Assembly: GCF_900107605.1 (NCBI RefSeq)
Contig: NZ_FNQJ01000001.1
Location: 186,001 to 250,000 of the forward strand
Length of the DNA stretch: 64,000 nucleotides
Reading direction: 5' to 3'
Origin: Acidovorax soli
GTDB lineage: Bacteria; Pseudomonadota; Gammaproteobacteria; Burkholderiales; Burkholderiaceae_C
The notes beneath the pieces were generated by a model. That model saw only the letters and a program-made list of their open reading frames with translations. It had not been told where the DNA came from and did no database searches. The translations under genes and the position numbers were made by a program. Positions 44,325-57,303 of the stretch are shown here, piece after piece (positions within the stretch are counted from its first letter, which is position 1; each line of letters opens with the position of its first letter).

Positions 44325-45809
44325 ATGAATCGCGAATTGTTGATGTTGGTTGAGGCCATTTCGCGCGAGAAGAACGTGGAGCGCGATGTGGTCTTGGGCG
44401 CCGTGGAATCGGCCCTGGCCCAGGCTACCAAGAAGCTGTACCAGGGCGAGGTGGACATTCGCGTGTCCGTCGATCGCGACAGCGGCAACTATGAGACTTT
44501 CCGTCGCTGGCTGGTCGTGCCGGACGAGGCGGGTCTGCAGAACCCCGAAGCCGAAGAGCTGCTGATGGACGCCAGGGAGCGCATCGCGGACATCGAGGTC
44601 GGGGAATACATCGAAGAAGGTGTCGAGTCGGTGCCGATCGGCCGCATTGGCGCCATGGCCGCCAAGCAGGTCATCCTGCAGAAGATCCGCGACGCCGAGC
44701 GCGAGATGCTGCTCAACGACTTCATGTCGCGCGGCGAGCGCATCTTCACCGGCACGGTCAAGCGCATGGACAAGGGCGACCTCATTGTCGAATCCGGTCG
44801 CGTGGAAGGCCGCCTGCGCCGCGGCGAGATGATCCCCAAGGAAAACCTGCGCAGCGGTGACCGCGTGCGCGCCATGATCATGGAAGTGGACCTGACCCTG
44901 CGCGGCGCCCCCATCATCCTGTCGCGTTCGGCCCCCGAGTTCATGATCGAACTCTTTCGCCAGGAGGTGCCCGAGATCGAACAGGGCCTGCTGGAGATCA
45001 AGTCCTGCGCCCGTGACCCCGGCTCGCGCGCCAAGATTGCCGTGCTGAGCCACGACAAGCGCGTGGACCCCATCGGCACCTGCGTCGGCGTGCGTGGCAC
45101 GCGCGTCAATGCCGTGACCAACGAGCTCGCTGGCGAGCGCGTGGACATCGTGCTGTGGTCCGAGGACCCCGCCCAGTTCGTGATCGGTGCACTGGCCCCG
45201 GCCAACGTGTCCTCCATCGTGGTCGATGAGGAAAAGCACGCCATGGATGTGGTGGTGGACGAGGAAAACCTTGCCATCGCCATTGGCCGTGGTGGTCAGA
45301 ACGTGCGTCTGGCCTCCGATCTGACCGGCTGGAAGATCAACATCATGGACGCCGCCGAGTCGGCCCAGAAGCAGGCCAACGAGTCCGACACGGCCCGCCG
45401 CCTGTTCATGGAAAAGCTCGATGTGGACGAGGAAATCGCCGACATCCTGATCTCCGAAGGTTTCAACAGCCTGGAAGAAGTGGCCTATGTGCCGCTGCAG
45501 GAAATGCTGGAAATCGAAAGCTTCGACGAAGACACGGTGAACGAATTGCGTGCACGCGCCAAGGATGCGCTGCTCACCATGGAAATCGCCCGCGAGGAAA
45601 GCGTTGGCGAGGTCTCGCAGGATCTGCGCGACCTTGAGGGCCTCACACCCGAGCTGATTGCCAAGCTGGCAGAAAACGGTGTGCACACGCGTGACGACCT
45701 GGCCGATCTGGCCATTGATGAACTGACCGACCTGACCGGACAGTCCGCAGAAGATGCCAAAGCCCTGATCATGAAGGCACGCGAACACTGGTTCGCAGGG
45801 CAAGAGTAA
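44325..45809 (+). CDS. nusA: Transcription termination/antitermination factor NusA
   Basis: The 494-residue protein binds RNA polymerase and modulates pausing, termination and antitermination. It starts [20 protein letters not shown], has an S1 domain at about 135-200 ([20 protein letters not shown]), two KH domains ([18 protein letters not shown] and [16 protein letters not shown]) and C-terminal helix-hairpin repeats with acidic patches ([34 protein letters not shown]). The length matches beta-proteobacterial NusA. An AGGAG lies upstream of the ATG. Confidence 0.98.
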   Translation: MNRELLMLVEAISREKNVERDVVLGAVESALAQATKKLYQGEVDIRVSVDRDSGNYETFRRWLVVPDEAGLQNPEAEELLMDARERIADIEVGEYIEEGVESVPIGRIGAMAAKQVILQKIRDAEREMLLNDFMSRGERIFTGTVKRMDKGDLIVESGRVEGRLRRGEMIPKENLRSGDRVRAMIMEVDLTLRGAPIILSRSAPEFMIELFRQEVPEIEQGLLEIKSCARDPGSRAKIAVLSHDKRVDPIGTCVGVRGTRVNAVTNELAGERVDIVLWSEDPAQFVIGALAPANVSSIVVDEEKHAMDVVVDEENLAIAIGRGGQNVRLASDLTGWKINIMDAAESAQKQANESDTARRLFMEKLDVDEEIADILISEGFNSLEEVAYVPLQEMLEIESFDEDTVNELRARAKDALLTMEIAREESVGEVSQDLRDLEGLTPELIAKLAENGVHTRDDLADLAIDELTDLTGQSAEDAKALIMKAREHWFAGQE

Positions 45810-45832
45810 GGTCAGGGAGGCACGAACCACAT

Positions 45833-48700
<2,868 letters not shown>

Positions 48701-48715
48701 GGCTACGACGACTCT

Positions 48716-49087
48716 ATGGCAGCGAAGAAATCCTCCACCCCCAACCGCGCCTTCAAGGTGGCCGATCAGATCCAGCGCGATCTGACGGAGCTGATCGCGC
48801 GCGAGTTGAAAGACCCGCGCGTGGGCATGGTGACGCTGCAGGGCGTGGAGGTCACCCCCGATTACGCCCACGCCAAGGTGTTCTTCAGCCTGCTGACGGG
48901 TGACCCTGTGGAAACGCAGGCAGCGCTCAACCAGGCGGCAGGTTTCCTGCGCAATGGGCTGTTCAAGCGCCTGCACATCCACACGGTGCCCACGCTGCAT
49001 TTTGTGTTTGACCGCACTTCCGAGCGTGCCGCCGACATGAATGCCTTGATTGCCAAGGCCGTTTCCTCGCGCGCCAAGGACGACTGA
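48716..49087 (+). CDS. rbfA: 30S ribosome-binding factor RbfA
   Basis: The 123-residue KH-fold protein binds 16S rRNA helix 1 during cold adaptation and maturation. Family blocks are [20 protein letters not shown] and [20 protein letters not shown], then [11 protein letters not shown] and the C-terminal [19 protein letters not shown]. It follows infB by 15 bases and precedes truB by two. Confidence 0.96.
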   Translation: MAAKKSSTPNRAFKVADQIQRDLTELIARELKDPRVGMVTLQGVEVTPDYAHAKVFFSLLTGDPVETQAALNQAAGFLRNGLFKRLHIHTVPTLHFVFDRTSERAADMNALIAKAVSSRAKDD

Positions 49088-49089
49088 CC

Positions 49090-50091
49090 ATGAACGCGCC
49101 ACGCACCAGGGTGCAGCGGCGCCCTGTGCATGGGGTGTTGCTGCTCGATAAACCGCTCGGCCTGTCGAGCAACGACGCCTTGCAAAAGGTGAAGTGGCTG
49201 CTGCGTGCGGAAAAGGCGGGCCATACCGGCACGCTGGATCCTCTGGCCACCGGTGTATTGCCGCTGTGCTTTGGCGCCGCCACCAAGTTCAGCCAGCTGC
49301 AGCTGGATGCCCCCAAAACCTATGAAGCCGTGGCGCTGCTGGGTGCCACGACGACCACCGGCGACGCCGAGGGTGACGTGGTCGAGCGGTGTGAGGTGCT
49401 GCCGGAGCAGGTGACGCCAGAGCGCTTGGCGGCTGTGCAGCAGCAGTTCACCGGCCCCATCCGCCAGGTGCCGCCGATGCACAGCGCGCTCAAGAAGGAC
49501 GGCAAGGCGCTGTACGAATATGCACGCGCCGGTGTCACGCTGGAGCGTGAAGCGCGCGATGTGGTGATCCATGCACTCAAGCTGACGCTGGTGCAGACGG
49601 ATCAAGCGCATCTAGCTATCAAAATAATAGTAACCTGCAGCAAAGGCACGTACATCCGTACCCTGGGTGAAGACATCGGTGCGGCACTGGGCTGCGGTGC
49701 GCACCTGACCTTTCTGCGCCGCATCGACACCGGCGGGCTGGGGTTGGAGCGCTGCGTCACGCTGGCGCAGCTCGAAGCCATGCCCGAGGCAGAACGCCTG
49801 GCCAGCCTGGAGGCGCCCGAGTCGCTGCTGGCACAACACATGCGTGTCACGCTGGACGGTGAGAATGCAGCCCGATTCCTGTCGGGCGTGCGTCGCCGTG
49901 GCAACTGGCCCGATGCCAGTGCCGTGGCGGTGTTTGGCGAGAGTCCCCCGGCGCTGCTGGGGGTGGGCCACATCGTGGGCGGGGAGCTGGTGCCGGACAG
50001 GCTCCTGAGTCCGCTGGAAATTCAACAAATCTTGGAAAGCACGCCGCGTTCCGCGTCCATGGCGCACAGCGGCATATTGGAAAAACTATGA
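49090..50091 (+). CDS. truB: tRNA pseudouridine-55 synthase TruB
   Basis: The 333-residue enzyme makes pseudouridine 55 in the T loop. The catalytic Asp50 lies in [11 protein letters not shown], preceded by [47 protein letters not shown] and [15 protein letters not shown] are canonical, and a C-terminal PUA-like domain follows. The stretch encoding AHLAIKIIV just before [10 protein letters not shown] contains a fragment of the dispersed repeat and is about two residues longer than I expect. The stop overlaps the typA ATG. Confidence 0.97.
   Translation: MNAPRTRVQRRPVHGVLLLDKPLGLSSNDALQKVKWLLRAEKAGHTGTLDPLATGVLPLCFGAATKFSQLQLDAPKTYEAVALLGATTTTGDAEGDVVERCEVLPEQVTPERLAAVQQQFTGPIRQVPPMHSALKKDGKALYEYARAGVTLEREARDVVIHALKLTLVQTDQAHLAIKIIVTCSKGTYIRTLGEDIGAALGCGAHLTFLRRIDTGGLGLERCVTLAQLEAMPEAERLASLEAPESLLAQHMRVTLDGENAARFLSGVRRRGNWPDASAVAVFGESPPALLGVGHIVGGELVPDRLLSPLEIQQILESTPRSASMAHSGILEKL
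49600..49635 (-). repeat. Dispersed repeat, partial copy D, inside truB
   Basis: On the minus strand it reads ATTATTTTGATAGCTAGATG then CGCTTGATC, matching the left half of the repeat seen at 39.8 kb. It is in frame within truB and leaves the gene open. Confidence 0.5.
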
Positions 50092-51911
50092 CGAAACAAA
50101 TCCGCAACATCGCCATCATCGCCCACGTTGACCATGGCAAAACCACCATGGTCGACCAGCTGCTGCGCCAGTCCGGCACCTTTGCCGACCACGAAAAGGT
50201 CGTCGATACCGTGATGGACAACAACGCCATTGAAAAAGAGCGTGGCATCACCATCCTGGCCAAGAACTGCGCCGTGAGCTGGAAAGGCACGCACATCAAC
50301 ATCGTGGACACCCCCGGCCACGCGGACTTTGGCGGTGAAGTGGAGCGTGCCCTGTCCATGGTGGACAGCGTGGTGCTGCTGATCGACGCGCAGGAAGGCC
50401 CCATGCCCCAGACGCGTTTCGTGACCAAGAAGGCCCTGGCCCTGGGCCTGCGCCCCATCCTGGTGGTGAACAAGGTGGACAAGCCCGGTGCCAACCCCGA
50501 CAAGGTGGTGAACGCTGCGTTCGACCTGTTCGACAAGCTGGGCGCTACCGATGAGCAGCTGGACTTCCCCGTGGTGTACGCCTCGGGCATCAACGGCTGG
50601 TCGTCGCTGGAAGAAGGCGCGCCCGGCGAGCAGTGGGGTCCCGACATGTCGGCCCTGTTCGACACCATCCTGAAGCACGTGCCACCGAACACGGGCAACC
50701 CAGACGCTCCGCTGCAACTGCAGATCTCGGCACTCGATTTCTCCACCTTCGTGGGCCGCATCGGCGTGGGCCGCATCAGCCAGGGCACCTTGAAACCCAT
50801 GATGGACGTGGTCGTCATGGAAGGCCCAGGCGGCAAGGCTGTCAAGGGCCGTGTCAACCAGGTGCTGACCTTCCAGGGGCTGGACCGCATGCAGACGCCG
50901 GTGGCAGGCCCTGGCGACATCGTGCTGATCAACGGCATCGAGGACATCGGCATCGGCGTGACCGTGACCGACCCCGCCAACCCCGCGCCCCTGCCCATGC
51001 TGAAGGTGGACGAGCCCACGCTGACCATGAACTTCTGCGTGAACACCTCGCCACTGGCAGGCCGTGAAGGCAAGTTCGTGACCAGCCGCCAGATCTGGGA
51101 CCGCCTGCAAAAGGAACTGCAGCACAACGTGGCCCTGCGCGTGAACGAGACCGCCGAGGAAGGCATCTTCGAAGTGATGGGCCGTGGTGAACTGCACCTG
51201 ACCATCCTCTTGGAGAACATGCGCCGCGAAGGCTACGAGCTGGCTGTGTCCAAGCCCCGCGTGGTGTTCAAGGACATCGACGGCGTCAAGCACGAGCCTA
51301 TCGAACTGGTGACGGCCGACATCGAAGAAGGCCACCAGGGTGGCGTGATGCAGGCCCTGGGTGAGCGCAAGGGCGAGCTGGTGAACATGGAGTCCGACGG
51401 CCGTGGCCGCGTGCGCCTGGAGTACCGCATCCCGGCCCGTGGCCTGATCGGTTTCACCAACGAATTCCTGAACCTGACGCGTGGCTCGGGCCTCATCAGC
51501 AACATCTTCGACAGCTATGAGCCGCACAAGGGCGATATCGGCGGCCGCAAGAACGGCGTGCTGATCTCCATGGACGACGGTGAAATCTTCACCTATGCCC
51601 TGGGCAAGCTGGACGATCGTGGCCGCATGTTCGTGAAGGCCAACGACCCGGTGTACGAAGGCATGATCGTCGGCATCCACAGCCGCGACAACGACCTGGT
51701 GGTGAACGCCACGCGCACCAAGCAGCTGACCAACTTCCGCGTGAGCGGCAAGGAAGACGCGATCAAGATCACGCCTCCGATCGACCTCACGCTGGAATAC
51801 GGTGTGGAGTTCATCGAGGATGACGAGCTGGTCGAGATCACGCCCAAGTCCGTGCGCCTGCGCAAGCGCTACCTGACCGAGAACGAGCGCAAGCGCGCTG
51901 GCCGCAGCTGA
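50088..51911 (+). CDS. typA: Ribosome-associated GTPase TypA/BipA
   Basis: The 607-residue translational GTPase has G1 [15 protein letters not shown] (about 12-26), G2/G3 [11 protein letters not shown] and [21 protein letters not shown]4 [10 protein letters not shown], then EF-G-like domains III and V and the BipA C-terminal domain ([20 protein letters not shown]). It aids ribosome assembly and stress adaptation. Its ATG overlaps the truB stop, so it ends the operon. A terminator follows 47 bases after the stop. Confidence 0.98.
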   Translation: MTKQIRNIAIIAHVDHGKTTMVDQLLRQSGTFADHEKVVDTVMDNNAIEKERGITILAKNCAVSWKGTHINIVDTPGHADFGGEVERALSMVDSVVLLIDAQEGPMPQTRFVTKKALALGLRPILVVNKVDKPGANPDKVVNAAFDLFDKLGATDEQLDFPVVYASGINGWSSLEEGAPGEQWGPDMSALFDTILKHVPPNTGNPDAPLQLQISALDFSTFVGRIGVGRISQGTLKPMMDVVVMEGPGGKAVKGRVNQVLTFQGLDRMQTPVAGPGDIVLINGIEDIGIGVTVTDPANPAPLPMLKVDEPTLTMNFCVNTSPLAGREGKFVTSRQIWDRLQKELQHNVALRVNETAEEGIFEVMGRGELHLTILLENMRREGYELAVSKPRVVFKDIDGVKHEPIELVTADIEEGHQGGVMQALGERKGELVNMESDGRGRVRLEYRIPARGLIGFTNEFLNLTRGSGLISNIFDSYEPHKGDIGGRKNGVLISMDDGEIFTYALGKLDDRGRMFVKANDPVYEGMIVGIHSRDNDLVVNATRTKQLTNFRVSGKEDAIKITPPIDLTLEYGVEFIEDDELVEITPKSVRLRKRYLTENERKRAGRS

Positions 51912-51958
51912 TCTGCCATTCCCGGGGCCTGGGGCCTTGAAGGCGGCAGGTTCCGAGG

Positions 51959-51985
51959 GGCCACTGCAATGCAGTGGCCTTTTTG
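51959..51985 (+). terminator. Intrinsic terminator after typA
   Basis: GGCCACTGC and GCAGTGGCC form a perfect nine-base-pair stem with a three-base loop, followed by TTTTTGTCG. It closes the rimP-typA operon. Confidence 0.9.
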
Positions 51986-52018
51986 TCGTTTGAAGGTTTT
52001 CCGTTCAGCGCAATTTTC

Positions 52019-52891
52019 ATGAAACTCACGCATTCCCGGGCTGTCGTGTTGATGCTTCTGGTCACGCTGCTGTGGTCCATGGCTGGCGTGGTGACGCGCC
52101 ACCTGGAGCATGCGCGCAGCTTTGAAGTGACCTTCTGGCGCAGCTTTTTCACCGTGATCTCGCTGCTGGTGATCCTGCCTGCGGCGCAGGGGCGCGGTGT
52201 GTTGTCGGCCATGCGCCGCGGCGGCGCTGCACTGTGGCTCTCCGGCCTGTGCTGGGGCGTGATGTTCACCACCTTCATGGTCGCCATGATGCTCATACCG
52301 GTGGCGAATGTGCTGGTGACCATGGCGGCGGGGCCTCTGCTCACGGCCCTGTTTGCGCGCATCTTCATCGGGCACCGGATTGTGCTGCGCACCTGGGTGG
52401 CCATTGGCCTTGCCGGTGTGGGCATGGCGTGGATGTATGGCGCGCAGATGGCCGGGCTGCCGCTGGTGGGCACCCTGGTGGCCTTGTGCATACCGGTGGC
52501 GGCCGCTGCCAACTGGACCGTGGTCCAGTCCTCGCAGCAGCACGGCCACGCCGTGGACCTGGTGCCGGCGGTTCTGGTGGGTGCCGTGTTTTCGGCGCTG
52601 GCCACCTTGCCGCTGGCGTGGCCGTTTCAGGCCACGGGCCACGATATCCTGCTGCTGGCGTTGCTCGGGCTGTTTCAGCTGGCCATTCCGTGCGTGCTGG
52701 CGGTGCGCTGCGCACGCGTGCTCAAGGCGCCCGAAATGGCCTTGCTGGGCCTGCTGGAGGTTATCTTCGGCATCTTGCTGGCCTGGGCCGGTGCCGGGGA
52801 GCGCCCCGGTTCGGCCGTGCTGACCGGGGGGCTGCTGGTGGTTGGCGCCCTGGTGCTCAACGAGTTTTTAGCTTGGAAGGAACAAAAATGA
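52019..52891 (+). CDS. EamA/DMT-family transporter
   Basis: The 290-residue inner-membrane protein has ten predicted spans in two EamA repeats. Repeat 1 begins VVLMLLVTLLWSMAGVVTRH and repeat 2 about VGTLVALCIPVAAAANWTVV. Members export metabolites or amino acids; the substrate is not visible. ATG 52019 is chosen because the first helix starts eight residues later. Its stop overlaps the ATG of the crotonase-family gene (ATGA), so a role tied to branched-chain metabolism is conceivable. Confidence 0.88.
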   Translation: MKLTHSRAVVLMLLVTLLWSMAGVVTRHLEHARSFEVTFWRSFFTVISLLVILPAAQGRGVLSAMRRGGAALWLSGLCWGVMFTTFMVAMMLIPVANVLVTMAAGPLLTALFARIFIGHRIVLRTWVAIGLAGVGMAWMYGAQMAGLPLVGTLVALCIPVAAAANWTVVQSSQQHGHAVDLVPAVLVGAVFSALATLPLAWPFQATGHDILLLALLGLFQLAIPCVLAVRCARVLKAPEMALLGLLEVIFGILLAWAGAGERPGSAVLTGGLLVVGALVLNEFLAWKEQK

Positions 52892-53991
52892 CGGAGATGA
52901 CAATGCAGATGTCGAGTGAGGTGCTGAGCGAGGTGCGGGGCCAGGTGGGCTTCATTACATTGAACCGCCCGCGGGCGCTCAACGCGCTGTCCTTGGGCAT
53001 GGTGCGGGATCTCATGGCCACCCTGCTGGCCTGGAAGGACGACGCGCGCGTGCTGGCCGTGGCCATCCGTGGCAGCAACAAGGAGGGCCCGTTCGGGGCC
53101 TTTTGCGCGGGCGGCGACATCCGTTTTCTGCACCAGGCGGGCAGCCAGGGCAATCCGCTGCTCGAAGACTTCTTCACCGAGGAATATGCGCTCAACCACC
53201 TGATCCACAACTACGGCAAGCCCTACATCGCCTTCATGGATGGGATCGTCATGGGCGGCGGCATGGGCATCAGCCAGGGCGCAGCCCTGCGCGTGGTGAC
53301 CGAGCGCACCAAGATGGCCATGCCCGAGACGGCGATTGGCCTGTTTCCCGACGTGGGTGGTGGCTATTTCCTGAGCCGCTGCCCTGGCCGCGTGGGCGAG
53401 TGGCTGGCCCTGACCGGCGACACCATTGGCGCCGGTGACGCCATCGCCTTCGGCCTGGCTGACGGCTGCCTGCCGCTGGATGCACAGGCCACGGTCTGGG
53501 ATGCCCTGGGCGCGCAGACCTTTGCCGACGGTGCCGCCGTGAAGGCCTTTGTTGCTTCTAAAACGGTAGCTGCTGACGAAAAACTGGCGGGCGTCAGAGG
53601 CCAGATCGATCAGTATTTTTCGCTGGGCAGCGTGGCCGCCATCACGGCCGCCCTGGACGCTGCAGACAGCGAATGGGCGCGCAGCACGGCGGCCACGCTG
53701 CGCAAGCGCTCGCCGCTGATGCTGCATGTGGTGCTGGAGCAGATCCGCCGTGCGCGCGGCATGGGCCTGGCCGATGATCTGCGCATGGAGCGCGACATGG
53801 TGCGCCACTGCTTTTTCCTGCGCGCCGGCCAGAGCGAGACGGTGGAAGGCATCCGTGCCCTGGCGGTGGACAAGGACCACGCACCCCAATGGAATCCTGC
53901 GCGCATCGAAGACGTGACGCCGGAGATGGTGGCCCCGTTCTTTGCCAGCCCCTGGCCTGTCCACGCGCATCCCCTGGCCGCGCTGCGCTGA
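52888..53991 (+). CDS. Enoyl-CoA hydratase/isomerase family, 3-hydroxyisobutyryl-CoA hydrolase-like
   Basis: The 367-residue crotonase-fold protein has the N-terminal GQVGFITLNRPRALNALSLG, the oxyanion segment FCAGGDIRF and the block GIVMGGGMGISQGAALRVVT, then the hydrolase-typical MAMPETAIGLFPDVGGGYFLSR. The length and this block fit 3-hydroxyisobutyryl-CoA hydrolases of valine breakdown better than plain hydratases. A piece encoding FVASKTVAADEKL lies where the DNA resembles the dispersed repeat. The start ATG overlaps the transporter stop. Confidence 0.88.
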   Translation: MTEMTMQMSSEVLSEVRGQVGFITLNRPRALNALSLGMVRDLMATLLAWKDDARVLAVAIRGSNKEGPFGAFCAGGDIRFLHQAGSQGNPLLEDFFTEEYALNHLIHNYGKPYIAFMDGIVMGGGMGISQGAALRVVTERTKMAMPETAIGLFPDVGGGYFLSRCPGRVGEWLALTGDTIGAGDAIAFGLADGCLPLDAQATVWDALGAQTFADGAAVKAFVASKTVAADEKLAGVRGQIDQYFSLGSVAAITAALDAADSEWARSTAATLRKRSPLMLHVVLEQIRRARGMGLADDLRMERDMVRHCFFLRAGQSETVEGIRALAVDKDHAPQWNPARIEDVTPEMVAPFFASPWPVHAHPLAALR

Positions 53992-54038
53992 CGGGCGCGC
54001 GGCGCTGGGTGCGCTTTTGCCAAGGCGGGCGCCTCGCT

Positions 54039-54881
54039 TCAGAGCTGCTGGTGCACCGCAGTGGCCAGCGCCTGCAGTGCGGGGCGGGGAATCTGCCCAC
54101 TGAGCGCATAGCCAAAGCCCTGATCCGTCCAGTAAAAACCGGAGACAGTGCCTTCCTGGGTGAAGCGAAAGGCGGTCTCGGAATGCGTGGGTTGGGTCGC
54201 TGGCGCCAGCGCACCCAGGTACAGCGTGACGCGTTCGCCTGCGCTGTTCTGGTACATGAATTGCGCGCGTGCGCCGGTATCACCGGGCAGCAGCCGCCCC
54301 CCCACCAGATCGTAGCCCTGTGCCGTCAGCACCGGCACTTTCAGGGGGCGCCCCAAGCGCTTGGAAAGCCATTGCACCAGATGCTCCTGCTGGGCGGCCG
54401 GCACCTCCACGGGATGGCGCTGCTCGGGCTGGTACACGGCATGGGCCATGGCGGCCTGCACCGCAAATCGCTGCTGGGGTGTGCCTGCATTCAGGGCCAG
54501 AAGGCCATTGGGTGCCGCCGCCGGCCACTGGCTGCGGCCTGCCCATCCCAGTGCAAACGCCACCAGCACCGAGGCCGCCATGCCGCCCCAGCGCCACCAT
54601 TGGCGATGCCGCTCGGCCCTGCGCGCCGTGGCTTGCGCAAGCGTCTGCAGCAGCGCATCCGGCACGGGCGTATCCAGCATGTCCTGGTGCAGGGCGCGCA
54701 ACTGCCGGCGCTGGGCCTGCCATTGTGCGACAGTGGCTTGTGCCGGGGCATCGGCGGCCAGTTGCTGCTGCAGCGCCCGGGCGTCGGCGGGGGGCAGCCG
54801 GCCATCCACCAGTGCGTGCCACGCAGGGTCAGGGCCGGCAGGGAAGGGGGTGGTGTGGTCCATGGCAGAGGCCGGAATCAT
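54039..54881 (-). CDS. Membrane anti-sigma factor
   Basis: The 280-residue protein has a short cytoplasmic N-terminal part (HALVDGRLPPADARALQQQL), an Ala-rich helical linker, one membrane span at about 95-113 (GGMAASVLVAFALGWAG) and a ~170-residue periplasmic domain. The gene overlaps the sigma factor gene by four bases, the standard pair in which the membrane protein holds the sigma factor. There is no visible zinc motif. The signal it senses is unknown. Confidence 0.8.
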   Translation of the reverse strand: MIPASAMDHTTPFPAGPDPAWHALVDGRLPPADARALQQQLAADAPAQATVAQWQAQRRQLRALHQDMLDTPVPDALLQTLAQATARRAERHRQWWRWGGMAASVLVAFALGWAGRSQWPAAAPNGLLALNAGTPQQRFAVQAAMAHAVYQPEQRHPVEVPAAQQEHLVQWLSKRLGRPLKVPVLTAQGYDLVGGRLLPGDTGARAQFMYQNSAGERVTLYLGALAPATQPTHSETAFRFTQEGTVSGFYWTDQGFGYALSGQIPRPALQALATAVHQQL

Positions 54882-55390
54882 TTGAGGCGGCGCAGCACGG
54901 GTGGTTGGCCTGGCACGGGCGCGGGTGTGCGTTCCATGAGCGCGCGCAGGCGGCTACGTGCGCGTGACAGCCGCGACATGACGGTACCCATCGGAATGTC
55001 CAGAATGCGGGCAGTGTCCTCGTAGCTGAGGTCTTCCAGCGTCACCAGCAGCAGCACGGCGCGCTGCTCAGCAGGCAGGCGCTGCAGGCAGCGCTCCAGA
55101 TCGAGCGCATCGTCCGACGGGCGTGCACTGGCCTGCAGGGTGTCCTGAACATCCTCCAGCTCCAGCCGCTGCAAGGAGGGCATGGCGCGGCGCTGGTTGA
55201 GGTACAGGTTGTGCATCAGGGTGAACAGCCAGGCGCGCAAATCACTGCCGCTGCGCCACAGCCGCCATTTGCTGCAGGCCCGCTCCAGCGTGTCCTGCAC
55301 GAGATCGTCGGCCGCCCAGGAGTCGCCCGTCAGCACCCGGGCATAGCGGCGCAGGCCGGGAAGTTGCTCGACAACCTGGGTGCGGTCCAT
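54878..55390 (-). CDS. ECF-type RNA polymerase sigma factor
   Basis: The 170-residue protein has sigma region 2 at about 10-80 (VLTGDSWAADDLVQDTLERA, DLRAWLFTLMHNLY) and region 4 at about 105-155 (LQRLPAEQRAVLLLVTLEDL, YEDTARILDIPMGTVMSRLS). It directs transcription of a small regulon, probably including the lipoprotein gene that follows on the same strand upstream of it. It is coupled to its anti-sigma gene by an ATGA overlap. Confidence 0.93.
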   Translation of the reverse strand: MDRTQVVEQLPGLRRYARVLTGDSWAADDLVQDTLERACSKWRLWRSGSDLRAWLFTLMHNLYLNQRRAMPSLQRLELEDVQDTLQASARPSDDALDLERCLQRLPAEQRAVLLLVTLEDLSYEDTARILDIPMGTVMSRLSRARSRLRALMERTPAPVPGQPPVLRRLK

Positions 55391-55419
55391 GGCGCGATGT
55401 CAGCGGCAGGGGGAAGGTT

Positions 55420-55785
55420 TCAGGGGCGCGCAGCGTGCCAGACCTGGTTGAAGCCGTCGCCGGTCTTGTCGCCGGGTTTCGCGTCCTTGGACCAGTAGTA
55501 CAGCGGTTTTCCCTTGTAAGCCAGCTGGGTTTTTCCGTCGTCGCGGGTGATGACGCTGTAGTCGCCGCTGGCTTGCGCGGGGGCCGCCATCAGGGGTGGC
55601 CAGTTGGTGGCACAGGGGCCGTTGCAGACGGACTTTCCGCTGCCCGCGGTGTCGCGGTCAAAGGTGTAGAGCGTCATGTTGCCTGCACCGACCAGCACGC
55701 CATCCATGGGTTTGACGGGTGACTGGGCCATGGAGGAGCAGGCGGCAAGCGCAAAGAGCGCGGTGATGGGCAAGAGCTTTTTCAT
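55420..55785 (-). CDS. COG4315-type secreted lipoprotein
   Basis: The 121-residue protein starts MKKLLPITALFALAACSSMA with a lipobox (LAAC, lipidated Cys16). Two repeats of the family follow: NMTLYTFDRDTAGSGKSVCN with CATNWPP, and KTQLAYKGKPLYYWSKDAKP with GDGFNQVW. Such proteins are often under extracytoplasmic sigma control; the sigma factor gene starts 30 bases downstream on the same strand. GGAGA lies before ATG 55785. The function is unknown. Confidence 0.88.
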   Translation of the reverse strand: MKKLLPITALFALAACSSMAQSPVKPMDGVLVGAGNMTLYTFDRDTAGSGKSVCNGPCATNWPPLMAAPAQASGDYSVITRDDGKTQLAYKGKPLYYWSKDAKPGDKTGDGFNQVWHAARP

Positions 55786-55884
55786 GGGTTTCTCCGGACA
55801 AGGGGGCAGGCGAGTGCGAAATGCGGCCTGCATGCGGACAAACACATGGGGGCGGTGATTTATTCCCGCCGCCCTTCAGGATCG

Positions 55885-56358
55885 CTAGCGGTTACGGCTT
55901 TTCATGGCGCGTTCGACTTCGCGCTTGCCTTCGCGGTCCTTGATGGTGTCGCGCTTGTCATGTTCCGCCTTGCCCTTGGCCAGGGCAATCTCGCATTTCA
56001 CAAAACCATTTTTCCAATGCAGGTTGATGGGCACCAGGGTGTAGCCTTTTTGCTCGACCTTCCCGATCAGGCGTTTGATGTCATCCTTCTTGAGCAGCAA
56101 TTTCTTGGTGCGTGCTGCCTCGGGGTTGACGTGGGTGGAGGCGGTCTTGAGGGGATTGATGAGGCAGCCCAGCAGGTACAACTCGCCATCACGGATGAGC
56201 ACATAGCCATCGGTCAGCTGCACCTTGCCTTCGCGCAGCGCCTTGACTTCCCAGCCATACAGCACCATGCCGGCCTCGTGGCGTTCTTCGAAAAAGTAGT
56301 TGAAGGCCGCCTTCTTGTTGTCGGCAATGCGGGACGTGGGATCGGGTTTTTTGGCCAT
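55885..56358 (-). CDS. smpB: SsrA-binding protein SmpB
   Basis: The 157-residue protein binds tmRNA and starts trans-translation on stalled ribosomes. Conserved blocks are [68 protein letters not shown] and the basic C-terminal tail [20 protein letters not shown]. It is divergent from ratA-rnfH, the usual arrangement. The tmRNA gene itself is not in the window. Confidence 0.97.
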   Translation of the reverse strand: MAKKPDPTSRIADNKKAAFNYFFEERHEAGMVLYGWEVKALREGKVQLTDGYVLIRDGELYLLGCLINPLKTASTHVNPEAARTKKLLLKKDDIKRLIGKVEQKGYTLVPINLHWKNGFVKCEIALAKGKAEHDKRDTIKDREGKREVERAMKSRNR

Positions 56359-56491
56359 GAGAGATTAGATGCGGCGCAAACGGGGAGGTAAAAGGCCTCC
56401 CTACAATGGTTGGGTCTCGCTAGAGCGATTCTAAATTCCCCCGGATCCCCTGGCTGATTCCGTCGCTCCGTGGCGCCGAAGCCGTATCTGC

Positions 56492-56932
56492 ATGAAAACC
56501 GTCCACAAATCCGTCCTTATCTGGTACAGCCCCGAAGAAATGTTTTCCCTCGTGACGGGGGTGGAGCACTACCCCCAGTTCCTGCCCTGGTGCGACCGCT
56601 CGGCGGTGCTGGAACGCGATGATGACGGGATGACGGCCGAGGTGGGCATCGCGATGGCCGGTTTGCGCCAGACCTTTGTCACCCGCAACATCCATGAGGC
56701 GGGCCGGCGCGTGCAGATGCACCTGGTCAAGGGCCCGTTCTCCCGCCTGGAGGGCGATTGGCATTTCCACCCGGTGGCCGATGGCAGTCAGCGCGCCTGC
56801 AAGGTCGAGCTGTTGCTGCACTACGGGTTTGACAGCGCCACCCTTGCGGCATTGGTGGGCCCCATTTTTGACCGCATCGCCGCCAGCATGGTGGACGCCT
56901 TTGTCAAGCGCGCGGAGCAGGTGTATGGGTGA
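56492..56932 (+). CDS. ratA: RatA/coenzyme Q-binding START-domain protein
   Basis: The 146-residue START/SRPBCC protein begins MKTVHKSVLIWYSPEEMFSL, then VTGVEHYPQFLPWCDRSAVL, and ends DRIAASMVDAFVKRAEQVYG. Members bind ubiquinone and help respiration (Coq10 type); the Escherichia coli protein was first described as a ribosome-association toxin, which remains debated. It overlaps rnfH by eight bases. Confidence 0.92.
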   Translation: MKTVHKSVLIWYSPEEMFSLVTGVEHYPQFLPWCDRSAVLERDDDGMTAEVGIAMAGLRQTFVTRNIHEAGRRVQMHLVKGPFSRLEGDWHFHPVADGSQRACKVELLLHYGFDSATLAALVGPIFDRIAASMVDAFVKRAEQVYG

Positions 56933-57272
56933 CGACCAGGGGTTGCTGCACATCACCGTGGTGGTTTGCGCGGCACCGCGCAGTGCGGCCGAGTGGGCAT
57001 TGCAGCTGCCGCAGGGGGCCACGGTGGCCGATGCGCTGAACGCGTGCGCGGCACTGCAACCGTTGCCTGCAGATGTGACTTCTTCCGCTGTCGGTGTCTG
57101 GGGTCGTCAGGTGGCACCAGACTGCATGCTCGCCTCAGGGGATCGGGTGGAGGTGTATCGCCCGTTGAAGGTGGACCCCAAGGTGGCCCGGCGCGAGCGC
57201 TTTGCGCGCCAGGGCGCCCGAACCACCGGCCTGTTTGCGCGGCAGCGTCCTGGCGGAAAATCGGGCTACTGA
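56925..57272 (+). CDS. rnfH: RnfH family protein
   Basis: The 115-residue ubiquitin-like (beta-grasp) protein shows LLHITVVVCAAPRSAAEWAL, then QLPQGATVADALNACAA, VGVWGRQVAPDCMLASGDRV and the hallmark EVYRPLKVDPKVARRER. Its role is unknown, although it is nearly always next to ratA and smpB. ATG 56925 overlaps the ratA stop; the start is set by the beta-grasp domain. The tail RFARQGARTTGLFARQRPGG is basic. Confidence 0.92.
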   Translation: MGDDQGLLHITVVVCAAPRSAAEWALQLPQGATVADALNACAALQPLPADVTSSAVGVWGRQVAPDCMLASGDRVEVYRPLKVDPKVARRERFARQGARTTGLFARQRPGGKSGY

Positions 57273-57303
57273 AGTCTGGACAACGGCGGCAGCTGCCCGA
57301 CCA

